Positions 24,580 through 34,801 of a stretch of 64,000 nucleotides of DNA are shown here, piece by piece. The notes beneath the pieces are model-generated. The model did not search any database and was not told the DNA's origin. It was given only the letters and a program-made list of their open reading frames with translations. The stretch's first letter is position 1. Each line of letters starts with the position of its first letter. The position numbers and the translations under genes were made by a program. The DNA is from Pomphorhynchus laevis (lineage: Eukaryota; Acanthocephala; Palaeacanthocephala; Echinorhynchida; Pomphorhynchidae), in contig WNNJ02001624.1 of NCBI GenBank assembly GCA_012934845.2, positions 1 through 64,000 of the forward strand. The letters are read 5' to 3'.

Positions 24580-24815
24580 CCGGCGCCTAATAAAATAATC
24601 GATACATATACGTGCCAATGCGTGCCCAATGGAATGTAATAAGGACAATTGGATTCTGAAAATTTTGTTTTCGGCGCACGAAAAGAAACTAGTAACGTCA
24701 TCAAAAACGCACTGGAATTGGAAGTCAAATTTTAAATGAAATCTTATTTTTCACTCAAATTCTGCCAGGAAATATTTTCGTCATAAACTGTCTCAATTTG
24801 TAAAAGTTTTAGTTT

Positions 24816-24843
24816 CTAATGAGGACGACTGCGTCGTCGAAAA
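24816..24843 (+). ncRNA. Hammerhead-like tail cassette, strong stem II
   Basis: CTAATGAG is followed by GACGAC-TGC-GTCGTC and then GAAAA. This is the hammerhead layout with one core change (CTGATGA to CTAATGA) and a perfect 6-bp stem II. No convincing stem III or stem I closes, so activity is doubtful. Confidence 0.55.
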
Positions 24844-24942
24844 TTTAAAGAAAATATTGTATTAAGTTTTTTTATCAAACGGATTTTGTTAGAAAACCAA
24901 ACGTTTCTTTCATTCGAATGTAATTCTATAAGATTATTAGAT

Positions 24943-25191
24943 TTATTCCACCGCATATAAGCTTTCACATGAATCCGTAAATAGCTCATTTACTAATGTT
25001 TTTTCTGATAAAGTTTTTCTGGCTGCGTTTGTTCGGTAAGTCTCTGCTGAGGAGAAACTTAAATCGTTTGCCATTATATTATTTCCAGATTCGTAGATTT
25101 TGTTAGCGATTGTTTCAAACAAAATGGAATAATGTGATCTGTAGTTTGCATATTTTGCAATTGTCGATTCATTCTTTTCGTGACTTAACAC
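24943..25191 (-). other. Unassigned 82-residue open stretch
   Basis: Polar, helix-prone sequence with SETYRTNAARKTLSEK-like spacing and no motif I recognise. It lies between the PLE remnant and AT-rich DNA. It may be part of an unrecognised element or chance. Confidence 0.2.
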
Positions 25192-25199
25192 AATTACAG

Positions 25200-25800
25200 T
25201 TTATGCTCTCGCAGCACCTCACTGTGTAATGTACTCACAACACCACCCTCCTGGAAAATACGTTTCCTGTCATTTTTCGATTTCGACGAATCTGCCATAA
25301 TTCATAAATTTTGTACAAAATTTCATTTAGTTATAATCATACTGAACATTTTATTATACTTCTGTATCTATCTTCATGCGTAAAAAATATTTAAAAATTG
25401 TGAAGTGCTTTCTGTAACAACATTTTCGACTGTTTATTAGTTCGATTTTTATAAACACGATTATGTTGTTAATTTTAGAGCATTTAAAAAATGCATATTT
25501 AAAGATGAAGCTTATAAATGTAATTTTATAAATTAATATGTTCTAAAATTTTGTCGATTTTATAAATAGCAAAGTTCTTTGTGCGAATAAAGATCGGTCT
25601 TCTGGAGTTGGTGTTTGTGAATCAAAGATTATCAACATTATCAATTCGAGAGTATTATATTCTTGTTCATATTTTTGTTTTCATATTTTATTTATACTAA
25701 GGATCAAATATTAAATATCTTGCACAAGCATTCTAGCAGCTTGAAATATTTTGTTACAGAGGAACAAGACGAAACCAAAGTATGCCAATTGGTAAGTTCT
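25200..25800. other. AT-rich stretch without a recognisable gene
   Basis: Only short open frames are present, including a 61-residue one at 25,663-25,848 of low-complexity hydrophobic composition. Nothing supports a gene. Confidence 0.5.
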
Positions 25801-25809
25801 ATACGTTTT

Positions 25810-25950
25810 GTGAGCTTTATTATTTATAACTATTTATCTGATTATTAAATTTATTGATTTAGCAATATTATTTTTATTTATTATTTTTATTTATTATTTT
25901 TATTTTCTTAAATTTATGATTATATTAAATACGTAGACTCAGTTAGCTGA
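25810..25950 (+). repeat. Terminal region of the Naiad-like PLE family (orphan end)
   Basis: The AT-rich block ends in CGTAGACTCAGTTAGCTGA (25,932-25,950), the same end motif seen at 37,968-37,986 and, inverted, at 28,321-28,339 and 59,946-59,964. A diverged version is at 51,648-51,666. The block TATCTGATTATTAAA before it is shared with 51.5 kb. Confidence 0.75.
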
Positions 25951-25998
25951 TTTGATTAATATAGTTCGTCGTAATTTTTTGTTGATTATATCTTGTAA

Positions 25999-26060
25999 TA
26001 TATATATTATATATATATTAATATATATATTATATCTTGTAATATATCTTCTACATCTGT
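25999..26060. repeat. AT dinucleotide-rich microsatellite
   Basis: Runs of ATATAT interrupted by TTA and a repeated TATCTTGTAATAT motif. Simple-sequence DNA. Confidence 0.8.
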
Positions 26061-26375
26061 TAATTTGTTGAATAATGTCATAAACTTAATTTCTCTTTAA
26101 TATTAATTTGATTTACTAATTTGAAGTTTGCAATTTATTTTGGGATTAAGATGTTGTTTATGATTCCGCTCCGACAACAAGTCACAAGTTGTATATGCAA
26201 ACTGATAAAAAGAAAGCTTACTTTTTAGTATGAACTAAATATTTATTCTTATTAATTTTGCGTGGATTTGTGTAAGGACAGGATAAACAAAATACAAATT
26301 ATTTTAAATAGTTGATAATGATTCAATTATTGATAAAGAATTATTTTAGCTGGATTAAAGAAAAGGAAAATTTTA

Positions 26376-26412
26376 TTTTATATTTCGATAACCTCTGTTA
26401 GCATCTTCAGAA
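26376..26412 (-). other. PLE-type tail hairpin
   Basis: On the minus strand CTGAAGATGC is followed by TAAC-AGAG-GTTA and TCGAAAT. This is the CTGAAGA...CGAAA form common at PLE ends. No PLE coding sequence adjoins it. Confidence 0.4.
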
Positions 26413-26689
26413 AATTGCAATGCTTTTTAATGTGCATGCTTATATAAAACATTCAAAACGATCGTAGCCATTTTCTTTGAGCAGGTTCTGCTGTTATTAG
26501 CTATAAACAGCTGTTTTTCAGTGTTGTTTAAATTGTTGACACAATCTCGGTAATTTTTGAAAGTACACAAAACGCAATAAAAAAGGGTGATTCAAAATAC
26601 TTTAGAAACAAAACAAAAATAATAACCATAATATTAGCATTCAAAACAAATAATTTGAAATTTTACAATCTTTATTCAAAGCAATTTAA

Positions 26690-27190
26690 TTAAACAGCAG
26701 ATTTACATTCTACCACCAGATTTACGTCCCCCATAGATGCAACAAGCGCTCTAAGATTTGTATCACGGTTATGAAATCCCACTGTCGGCATTTGTTCAAG
26801 TTCAGATGCATAAAGTTGTTCTGGAGTTTGGTTTGGTTGTTGATTAGTCGGCTGATGTTGCTGGTGATGAAGACGACTTAATAGTTGAAACAACGAAGCA
26901 GTATATTCTTGATTTGAATTTTGTAAATTTTGAGATGCTGTTGTTGCATCAGCTGTTTGTCTATTGCTTGGTAATTGAACATAATCCACATTAGATGAAG
27001 TAGGTTGACTATTCATTTGATTATCGACCAGACTGCCTTTATTTAAAAATATCAACTGTCAATATACTTGTGGGGATGTGTCCCCAAGAAGAATTAGGTT
27101 TTGTTGAATTTGTACAATCGTCATTAATGCTCGACAATTTGTGTATAGAGCACGAATTTCATGTATTGACAACTGACTTATAAAATCATG
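26690..27190 (-). pseudogene. UBQLN-like: Ubiquilin C-terminal pseudogene (STI1-like segment and UBA domain)
   Basis: Ubiquilins carry polyubiquitinated proteins to the proteasome. On the minus strand a segment reads RALMTIVQIQQNLILLG with SPQVY, like the conserved RALQALLQIQQGLQTL stretch of ubiquilin. After an in-frame TGA comes a Q/N-rich spacer (HHQQHQPTNQQPNQTPEQL) and then a UBA domain, ELEQMPTVGFHNRDTNLRAL with SMGDVN. The pattern LEQ(M/L)..(M)GF.NR..NL.AL matches the ubiquilin UBA closely. The N-terminal ubiquitin-like domain is not seen. The in-frame stop, the truncation, and a second shorter copy at 61.9 kb suggest a pseudogene. I cannot tell whether it arose by retroposition. Confidence 0.8.
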
Positions 27191-27365
27191 AATAATTTGA
27201 AAAAATAAAAAATATAAAAAAATAATTAGGTCAAAATTTGCCTTGATTCTAAAATAAATTGTTGCAAGATAAAATACACAACATTAAAAATTTTCTTGGT
27301 GAATTTAAATAATATATACAACAAAGTTACCGAAATAACATACAGTAAACAGCACAGACAGTAGT

Positions 27366-27884
27366 ATGTTTACCGTTATCGACAATGGATACCCAGATGC
27401 ATCTCCCGATAGAAAACCTACGATCGACACGTGTTCTCAAATTATCAATTATCAATTCGAACTGAATATCAAACTAAACGACCGCACCGAAGCTTCATTG
27501 AACGACCGCACCGAAACTTTATTGGACGACCGCACCGACACCGAAATTAAAGTTGCTATCGAACCGCCGCGTTGTTTGAATGCGCACCAATCCTCCCGTG
27601 TACAAAACTTAATAGAATCGAATAAGACAGTCAACAATGGAATCGAGTCGAATACACACATTAAGCCAAAGGAGGGCACTTCTCAGTTTGTCGCAGACTC
27701 TTCGCCGCTAACGCATCTGGAGTGGTACGAAAACATGGTACAACGCCAAAATGCCGCGGTTCTTGACTTCCGCCTTATGTATATTCATACAACACAAGCC
27801 CGTCCAGATGTACTCGTAAGCCGGCCGTGGCCACCGGTGAAAGCACCGAGTTCCCTTTTTGCACTGTACGAGATCACAAACTAA
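27366..27884 (+). CDS. Orphan 172-residue ORF with an imperfect NDRTE repeat
   Basis: Begins MFTVIDNGYPDASPDRK. It has three imperfect tandem copies of an LNDRTEASL-like unit (about residues 38-62), then a polar middle and a C-terminal part with HLEWYENMVQRQNAAVLDFR. Base composition is richer in GC than its surroundings, and the frame is open for 519 bases, which is unusual here. No family is recognised. A 150-residue frame on the opposite strand overlaps it and cannot be excluded, but its composition is less protein-like. A minus-strand PLE-type tail lies 170 bases downstream. Confidence 0.4.
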   Translation: MFTVIDNGYPDASPDRKPTIDTCSQIINYQFELNIKLNDRTEASLNDRTETLLDDRTDTEIKVAIEPPRCLNAHQSSRVQNLIESNKTVNNGIESNTHIKPKEGTSQFVADSSPLTHLEWYENMVQRQNAAVLDFRLMYIHTTQARPDVLVSRPWPPVKAPSSLFALYEITN

Positions 27885-28050
27885 CAGAATTCTCGGCATT
27901 GCTTGCCAAGAACGTACAGATAATTCGCCAGATCCCACGTGGAGCTTGAGCATGCGTCGCTTTAAAGATGGCAGATCTTTTTTATGCTGTTGTCTCGAAT
28001 CCTTCCATTGAAATGGCAAGACACCCGTAATTAGGTAGAAAATGAATTGA

Positions 28051-28081
28051 ATTTTCGATTCCAGTTTGGAATCATCATCAG
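28051..28081 (-). ncRNA. Hammerhead-like cassette with perfect 6-bp stem II
   Basis: On the minus strand CTGATGAT is followed by GATTCC-AAACT-GGAATC and then GAAAATTC. Both catalytic boxes are intact and stem II is perfect. A minimal stem III (AAT with ATT) is possible, but stem I is not apparent. A half-hammerhead of PLE type. Confidence 0.55.
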
Positions 28082-28554
28082 AAATCTGAAACAAGTAAAA
28101 TGTTAAAGATATAAAAAGAAAACATGTAAAAACAAAGATGCACATTATGTAGGTCCTCACGTTGTGCTGCCAGGTCTACGCATGTGTTAGCAAACTTTAC
28201 AAAAAAACGATAATTAATCCCGATTTAGAATTAAACGGTGAGCCCGGCTTCAATTCTTCAATTCAGAGTGACTCGCATATTCGCCTTTCAAATTTTCTTG
28301 GGACAGAATAGATAATTAAATCAGCTAACTGAGTCTACGTATTGTTATATAATTATAAAATAAACAAAACATAATAATGCTAAATCAAAATTTAATAATT
28401 AAATAATAAAATTAATAATTGTTTTTAGATTTTCTATAATTTAAATCAAGTTAAAAAATAAAAATAAAAAATAAAATAAAATTTAAAATAAACGTCATTT
28501 TTATGAATTGACTAATAAATAACAGACGTTGTATCAGAATAAGAATTAGAGGTC

Positions 28555-28650
28555 ATCAGGAGGAACTGCTATGCTATCAGGTTTCGGCCCCTAACTCCTC
28601 TACCCAACATAGCAGCGGGGCCAAATACATGCTAATGATGTATTTCCTCT
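28555..28650 (-). promoter_or_regulatory. 3' pseudoknot-like element of the Naiad-like PLE (copy 1)
   Basis: Same sequence as 37,700-37,790 in inverse orientation: GGCCCC, CTGCTATG, GGGGCC-GAAAC, CATAGCAG, then CTGATGA. See the + strand copy for the pairing. Confidence 0.6.
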
Positions 28651-28689
28651 GAAATAACTATCTAGTATCTTATTCTAATGCAAAGTATA

Positions 28690-29151
28690 TTATTTATTAT
28701 CCATCCATAAAAATTTGCCACTTAAGAGTTTAAATTTATTCTTTATATTATTGTGTTGATTTATATATTTTACTATTTTCTGCTTGATGTTATTTTTATA
28801 GTAACCTAGTTTAAAATATGTATCTATTAAATTATTTAAATGATTTTGAAGAAAGCCAATATCATTACATATTGTTGCAATTCTTAAAATTTCATTATTT
28901 AATGTATTATATTTTATATTATATGGTATGCATGAATGCTCATGCAAAAATATGTTTCTTGTAAATTTAAATATGTCATCTTTACGATATAAATTAATAG
29001 TAGTTTTAGTTAATGTTAATTTAATGTTCATATCTAGATATACACCTTTCTTTATCATTAATATTGGTTTTGTTAAGAATAAGGCTTTCTGGATAAATGT
29101 GTTCACTAATTGAATAAAAATTTTTAGAATTAAATACATATATATCATCAA
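28690..29151 (-). pseudogene. PLE RT C-terminal part (copy 1)
   Basis: A 153-residue stretch with GVYLDMNIKLTLTKT (the palm-end YLDM box), NIFLHEHSCIPYNIKYNT, and the conserved ending GKFLWMDNK followed by TAA. The stop codon is the site that copy 2 has lost to a transposon insertion, so this copy is the paralogous empty site. Confidence 0.8.
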
Positions 29152-29221
29152 TGTATCGAAACATATATTTCATATATTTATATTGTTATGTTTATTTATA
29201 TTTACATATATTTACATATAT

Positions 29222-29845
29222 TTATATTGTTACACATTTATGAACAAATTCATATTCTATAAAGCTTAGAAACAAGTCAGCTATAATTGGGCTACTATTA
29301 CCACCCATTGGAACACCTTTTACTTGTCTAAATATAGATGTCCCTACTTTTAAATAATTTTGATTTATCAAAATATTTAAGGATTCTATTAATTCAATTT
29401 TATCCATATATTTATATTTATTTGATGGTTTAATTTTTGTTAGATAGGCGTTATAATTATTATAACATATATATGTATATCTTTTTCCGAATATAAGGTT
29501 AATTAATTTTACTAACGCTTCTTTAATATCTACTAAATCTAGATTTGTATAAAGCGTACTAAAATCGTATGTATTTATATTTTGAAAATTTATTCCTTTT
29601 GTCTGTTCTAAAAATTCTTTTGTAGAATTAATACTGAAATAGTGTTTTATACCAGTATTAATTTCGATTACCTTGCAATATTTTTTAAAATGTGCTTTAA
29701 TTACTTTAAGTATTTTATTCATATAGACAGAAAGTGGTTTTAATGTACATTTAAACGCACTACATATGAACCTAGGTTTTATTGGATTTTTATGTAATTT
29801 TGGATTCCAATATAATATAGGTATAGTTTTATTATCTAATTCAAT
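29222..29845 (-). pseudogene. PLE RT core (copy 1)
   Basis: The open region begins near PILYWNPKLHKNPIKPRF, continues through the fingers with NTYDFSTLYTNLDLVD (motif A), and ends after RQVKGVPMGGNSSPIIADLF (motif B). The following segment with the catalytic YIDD is disrupted here by a local expansion of TATTTACATATA-like sequence around 29,165-29,225. The + strand copy keeps RYIDDICVF. Confidence 0.8.
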
Positions 29846-30117
29846 CTTTGACCCTTTTTATCCATTATAGAACAGTGACTTTTAATAATTGTTTCTAAAC
29901 TCAACTCACTACGTTCATATGTTGGATTTACATTTAAATCATTAGAATTAACCTCTTTCATTAGTATATCATAATAAAGCTTTTTGCATATGAAGACAAA
30001 GTTATTACTAGCTTTATCAATAGTTGTTATTATATAGTTATCCTTTAATTTAGTAAGTTCTTTATACATATCTTTATTAATTTTATCTTTCCTTTTATAA
30101 TTGTTTGTTATTTTCAT
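29836..30117 (-). pseudogene. PLE region upstream of RT (copy 1)
   Basis: 93 residues with KLKDNYIITTIDKASNNFVF and ICKKLYYDILMKEVN. An IDKAxxNxxFICKxxY box precedes the RT in Naiad-like PLEs. It is out of frame with the RT core downstream. Confidence 0.7.
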
Positions 30118-30296
30118 TTTATTTTTAATTTTATCAAATATATAATATTTCCAAATTTTTTTCTTAGATATATTTGAGCTTTCACTATTAATCAGCTTAC
30201 TAAAGTAATCATTTAAGTTATTATATAACGAACTGTAAATTTTATTTTTGTCGTTGTTGTTATTTAATCTTTATTTATACCCTTTTGATAGTACCC

Positions 30297-30556
30297 TTCT
30301 GAAGCAAACGATATCTTAATAGTCGTCTCAGTGTATCTGACAGAGTTATACACTACTCTGTTCTTAAAATTAAGTGCGAATGTTTGAAGAAAACAATTGT
30401 CTTTGAATAGGTTTTAACAACGGCACTATCCCTAAATTTCTTGTTTTTGGGGATTGGAGGAAGTAATTCCCGCTCGCCGGTACCCGAAACAAAATCACTA
30501 ACCTGTAGAACGTTCATTGAGTTAGACGTTTCTATGTTTGAACGATCTAGCAGATA
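30297..30556. repeat. 260-bp direct repeat, left copy
   Basis: About 95 percent identical by eye to 34,741-35,000 and in the same orientation. The right copy contains the first codons of the LINE ORF1 on the minus strand, so this is probably the 5' end of a second LINE copy whose remainder is missing. Confidence 0.85.
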
Positions 30557-30850
30557 TCTAAATTATCTAAATCAATATTGTGTCCTGTACTTAATGCATG
30601 CTGAGCCACAGCTGAGTGGGCAGTAGTGCGTAGATCTGAGCGATGCTCTTTTACTCTGGTTTTTAAAAACCTACCAGTTTGTCCTATATAAAAGAGAACA
30701 CAATCAAGGCAGTTTATCCGATAAATTGCTCATTTTATCTCATTGGTCCTTTTTACACTAGTCATCATTCTAATTGATTTATAAGTGCGTTCATTATAGA
30801 TAAGACTAATGGGCAAAGTAGACTCCATTATAAACTTTCTCACCCTATTT
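30552..30850 (-). pseudogene. GIY-YIG endonuclease of a PLE
   Basis: Read on the minus strand: RKFIMESTLPISLIYNER, YKSIRMMTSVKRTNEIK, an in-frame TGA, AIYRINCLDCVLFYIGQTGR, then FLKTRVKEHRSD and AHSAVAQHALSTGHNIDL. The C-x2-C knuckle, YIGQT, RVKEH and the final AxHxLSTGH are textbook PLE GIY-YIG features. It lies immediately before the 260-bp repeat. Whether it belonged to the adjacent Naiad-like RT (Naiad PLEs carry this domain at the N-terminus) or to another PLE is not settled. Confidence 0.8.
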
Positions 30851-31022
30851 TTAACGAGCTTTGACACCCATCCACACTATGGTAGTGTCCAAAAATTGGA
30901 TAACTTATCAGGACTAACGACCGGAATTGAAGCATGAGTATCAACAACCTTCGTTTATATATCAAAAAGCTTACTTTCAGGATATCCCAACATGAAATTT
31001 GACTTTCCGAACATTAAATGTT

Positions 31023-31256
31023 TCATACAACCTTTAATACAGGCTCAACGACTACATTTGTGCATACTTTTTCAAGCTCATACGCAATAAAATATCTTAC
31101 TACATTGTGGCATATTATTGTCATACATCCGACTCTACATGAGGGAACATGTCTCACCGAATATACTTCTTCATATGAACAAAACTTATTTTCATCTCTG
31201 GACCGCAGATTGTAATGCCCAAGCAAAACGTCATAAAATTTCTGCTTCGATAACAA
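31023..31256 (-). pseudogene. Fragment of a PD-(D/E)XK-like retroelement C-terminus
   Basis: The stretch HVPSCRVGCMTIICHNVVR followed by LEKVCTNVVVEPVL parallels FTIVRHNVVRDIIAG...EIEPVLLP in the CXC-finger RT element at 48.3-48.8 kb. It is an isolated fragment, joined to neither neighbour. Confidence 0.55.
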
Positions 31257-31368
31257 GACGTTTCTAATAATAAGATTTTCTTAAATACAAAAAACTACAG
31301 TATAATTAAATGACAAAAGATGCATTCATTAGTGTTGTGTTGCTGTTGAATTCGTTTAATCGTTTACG

Positions 31369-31671
31369 TCAATCTGGCTCTTCTTCAAGCTTCAAGGCCA
31401 CAAATCCATGGGGATCTAAGCCCCCCCCCAACCGATCCAACACGCCGCTTTCCGACTGAACCACCCGGGGTCTTTCACCCCCCCCCCGAAGAATCCAATC
31501 GGCGCGGACTATGCTGGGTAAACGAGAGACGAGGAGCTTAAGAAACCTTAGCCTTTGCTCTGGGGGACGTCCTCTAGAGAAGAAGACTAATCCCGAGATA
31601 GCCCAGGTGCCCCAGAGGCGCACTTGGGTTTTCCTTATCAATGACATATGTTGGACCGTTTCAGAGCCCAC
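31369..31671 (-). pseudogene. LINE ORF2 C-terminal segment
   Basis: 100 residues after the RT with LIRKTQVRLWGTWAISGLVF and RLRFLKLLVSRLPSIVRADW. Helix-rich and basic like LINE thumb/C-terminal regions. Two C runs (about 31,421 and 31,480) fall in it and may account for frame changes. Confidence 0.5.
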
Positions 31672-31726
31672 CTAGCTTTCTCCAGGATACGTTTGAGTCT
31701 ATCCTGGTCAGCTTTCGCAGACCAGT

Positions 31727-32563
31727 TCACCGCAAAGTAAACCCCAGGTATTTTACTCGACTTGTTAAGGTTGGGAGTGGTTCAGAGGCAAATATGGATG
31801 AGAGCGCAGATAGTGCTAATCTCTTAAGCTTTTTCTTTGTTGCAGGGGTGCCATGAAAGACGATTATCTGCGATTTAGCGGAGTTTAGAACACGATTGGA
31901 CTTAGGCAACTGGTTTTTTAATCTTAAAAAGAAACGGCTGATGTCAGAGACTACGTCCTTGCACCTGTTTCCAGAGAACAGGGCTGTGGTGTCATCAGCG
32001 TACACCACTATACGTTGTTCACGTTTAAATATTTTGAATAGATAAATAGAGGCAGCAAGATACAAGATTGGAGAAAGTGGTGAATCTTGAGCCACACCCG
32101 TAATAGGGTAGAACTAACGCGCATCAGGGTCGTCTTCATAATACAAACACTTGGTGTACAACAGTATCTCTACCCTGTTCACTATTCTCGCAGGCAACCC
32201 GAGGGACCTGAGAGAAGAGATCACAAAGGGAATAGAGATGCGGTCAAATGCAGCAGAAAAGTCAAGGAAAACAGCCACTACAAGTCGATGGCTATTATCC
32301 CGACAAAACTGCTCAACCTCACCTACTGCTGAATGGACCGAGCGACCTTTGACGAACCCATGAAAACTAGGAGGGATCAAATTACGTCTAATCAGATAAT
32401 CGCAGATTTTACGCGGAAGCGCCTTTTCGTAAATCGACACGAGATCATTTTGAATCAAAATGGGTCGCAGATCTTTAGTGCATGAGCATGATGTTTTCTT
32501 TGGAATAAAAACTCTCTTACTAATATTGATGCCTGCTACATCGGATGTGAAGGCTAGAAGCAT
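31727..32563 (-). pseudogene. LINE reverse transcriptase
   Basis: Fingers and motif A: DLRPILIQNDLVSIYEKALP, GFVKGRSVHSAVGEVEQF and VAVFLDFSAAFDRIS (32,563-32,114). Motif B and the catalytic box: QDSPLSPILYLAASIYLF and IVVYADDTTALFSG (32,095-31,727). VKYLGFTL closes the palm. All belong to a non-LTR RT of the Jockey/I group. A frame change separates the two halves. Confidence 0.88.
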
Positions 32564-32742
32564 TGTGACGACAACCTATCTTCTCTGATCGGCTGTCAAA
32601 AGCTGACAGACTCGAGAGGAAAGTGGACGACGGATTTGAAGGTGCCCGGAAGTGGACCCCAGGAGTTAAAGATATCTGCTACAGATAAGTCCCTACTTCT
32701 GAAGTCACCCCAGGGCGGGATTGGTTGAGCTGATTGAGTAGC

Positions 32743-32994
32743 TCAATAGTTATGAAGGGCTAGTAACACCTCCAAAACGTTTTCAAGGCCTATCTTACCT
32801 ATCCGACCCAATACCCTATCCTTCCAACACACGAACTTCTCCTTCCTAAATATCTTCCAGAAGGAAGACTGAGACGGGTTTAAACGAGCAATATTCGTCC
32901 TATCCCAACTCAGCTGGAACATATATCTAGTGCTCCAGCATTTATTCGAGAGGGTTTGTCTGGCGGAAGCGGAGAGATTAGGAAGGTTCAGCAA
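32743..32994 (-). pseudogene. LINE ORF2 linker segment
   Basis: 83 residues between endonuclease and RT with SFWKIFRKEKFVCWKDRV. LINE ORF2 proteins commonly carry an FWK(x)n helix here. Placed by position and strand. Confidence 0.5.
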
Positions 32995-33297
32995 TTTGGC
33001 TAGGACCTTGAGTTTTGTCGAAGTAGGATTGTATAAGCGACCTTTATAGGTAGTCGATAAAATCGCGGTAGCTTTCCAAGAGAGGTAGGTATTAAATTCG
33101 GTTAACCTCTATTTTCCTATTCTTGGGAAGCTTCGGATAGCCGCCTGAAAGAAGGCCACTCTGATCGGATCAAAGTGAAACCTTCTCAGCATCGTATCCT
33201 CCTCTATCATCCAACGAATGAGGTCATGAGAGGTGGACAACTGTTAACGCGACTGCTCTGTGCAGAGGGGTTTAAGCAACCATCTCGAGTAAAGCAG

Positions 33298-33627
33298 TTA
33301 AATGTCGAGGATTGAATTTGTTGATGTGCAATGAAAGGTGGGTGCCGGGGGTTTGTGAATAAAGTAATCGTTCCTGGTTCTGCACAGTGATGCGTTGATC
33401 CAATGACCAGTTATGTCGTTGAAGTCACCTAGTACTATGTCATAGCCGCTATCGATAATACCATCCAGGATGTCACGGTTCTTGTGAATCTCTCCTGGAC
33501 AAATGTAGACGTTGGCTAGACTGAGGCGTTTACCGTTCTTACTGAGTGAAGCTACCAGACAAGACAGGGCTGGACATGAGTAGTTTAGCAAGAGGGAGGA
33601 CCTTAAGGAGCACTTAACTAAAGTCAA
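33298..33627 (-). pseudogene. LINE APE endonuclease fragment
   Basis: 109 residues containing LANVYICPGEIHK and the catalytic-region box DIVLGDFNDITGHW, then RTRNDYFIHKP and FHCTSTNSILDI. GDFN with NVY upstream is diagnostic of the AP-endonuclease-like domain of LINE ORF2. The N-terminal and C-terminal thirds of the domain are not open. Confidence 0.85.
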
Positions 33628-33886
33628 GAGTCCTTAAGATGAAGAGGAGTCAGGTGGGGTTATGTACGGAGTATAGTGGGAACAGATATGCTTTGGGATA
33701 TATCAAGTAATGTTCTGGGAGATACGGATAGACCGCGTCTCATGAAGGGCTATAACATCTCCGTCGCTACCAGATAGAAGTCTAATGGCAGAAGCACCTC
33801 CCCAATTCTACTAAACGATATTCAGTGTAAAAGGCTCACGATTGCTCTGCATTGTGATGGACTAGTTGGATTGGGGGATTGCCAAC

Positions 33887-34801
33887 CTAGACCGAGCTAG
33901 GAGCGGGAAGGTTTCCCTTCCCACCACTTGCCCTGTTCAGAGTAGGCACTTGCCCCTGGGCAGCATCTTTATTTCCCCTACGGTGCTTCTGTTGGATAAG
34001 CTTACCGATTTTTAACGGGGGGGCGGCGTGAGCCGAAGCCCCCTTCTTGTTTGATTTTTCAGCAGGAACGACCACTGACGGCGGACTCGTAAACAAATTG
34101 GGGACCATCTTCAGAACCATTTGCTCGAGATTCTTCATAAATGCTTCGGATTTGAAGACAGAAAAAAAGATCTGAAGCAAGAAGACTGGCTGCCACCTTG
34201 GAAAAGGCCTCTTTGTGTCGCCGTAGGGCTTGAAATTTTTTTAAGTAGGTTTTGAAAAAGGGGCATTTTCTTGCCCACGCCGGGTGAGCCTCCTTGCAAT
34301 TGAGACATTTGACGGGGTTAATACAGGAAGCGTCTAAGGGGCATTCTAATTGTCCACACCGGCCGCAGCAAGCCGTTGCACTGCAGCTGGAGGCCCAGTG
34401 CCCCCATTTATGGCACCGGCTGCAGTGCGGTGCCACTCTTCGGAAGAAACAGTAGTAAACTTAAGATTGAATCCCAGAAAGGGGTTGCAGTGATTTCTAG
34501 AAAGCAGTTCGGCCTAGCCAACCGAGGCCGAACAAAAACCTACGTTTATCTGGTTACCATCCCGACATGTCAGCGGTCTAACGTTATGTATTTTAAACAG
34601 TTGGGTAAGATTGACTAAATCTTCATGTTTGAGTGGAACTGGAAGATTGTTGATTTTGAGGCTGGCCATTATAGGCTTTGATTTGAACTTGCCAATATCT
34701 TTTAAATTGGCTTGAAAATAAGTATCATGTTCATTCATAGTTTCTTCTGAAGCAAACGATATCTTAATAGTCGTCTCAGTGTATCTGACAGAGTTATACA
34801 C
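33887..34801 (-). pseudogene. LINE ORF1 (RNA-binding, zinc knuckles)
   Basis: The first piece (34,801-34,514) has IMASLKINNLPVPLKHEDLV. The next (34,436-34,059) has the knuckles CSRCHKWGHWASSC, CCGRCGQLECPLDASC and CLNCKEAHPAWARKC. The last (34,180-33,887) has a basic, Ala/Pro-rich tail. Jockey/I-type LINEs use this ORF1 to bind their RNA. The pieces lie in different frames. Confidence 0.8.

Larger units (their letters stand above)
28318..30250 (-). mobile_element. Naiad-like Penelope-like element, copy 1 (minus), decayed
   Basis: From its 5' side on the minus strand: a segment with ITTIDKASNNFVFICKKLYY, then YWNPKLHKNPIKPRFICSA, the RT core, the C-terminal part ending WMDNK, and a 3' region with a pseudoknot-like element and the end motif at 28,321-28,339. 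The YWxPKLHKxPxKxRFI and VPMGGNSSPIIADLF signatures fit the Naiad group of PLEs as I recall it. Inverted copy 2 lies at 35.1-38.0 kb, and a truncated copy at 59.9-60.9 kb. There are a few breaks in the reading frame. Confidence 0.8.

Noticed and set aside
27040-27070. Selenocysteine read-through of the ubiquilin TGA
   Set aside because: Ubiquilins are not selenoproteins, no SECIS-like hairpin was seen, and truncation already marks a pseudogene.
31415-31490. G-quadruplex from the C runs at 31.42 and 31.48 kb
   Set aside because: Two isolated runs of C without four closely spaced tracts; more likely slippage in a decayed LINE.
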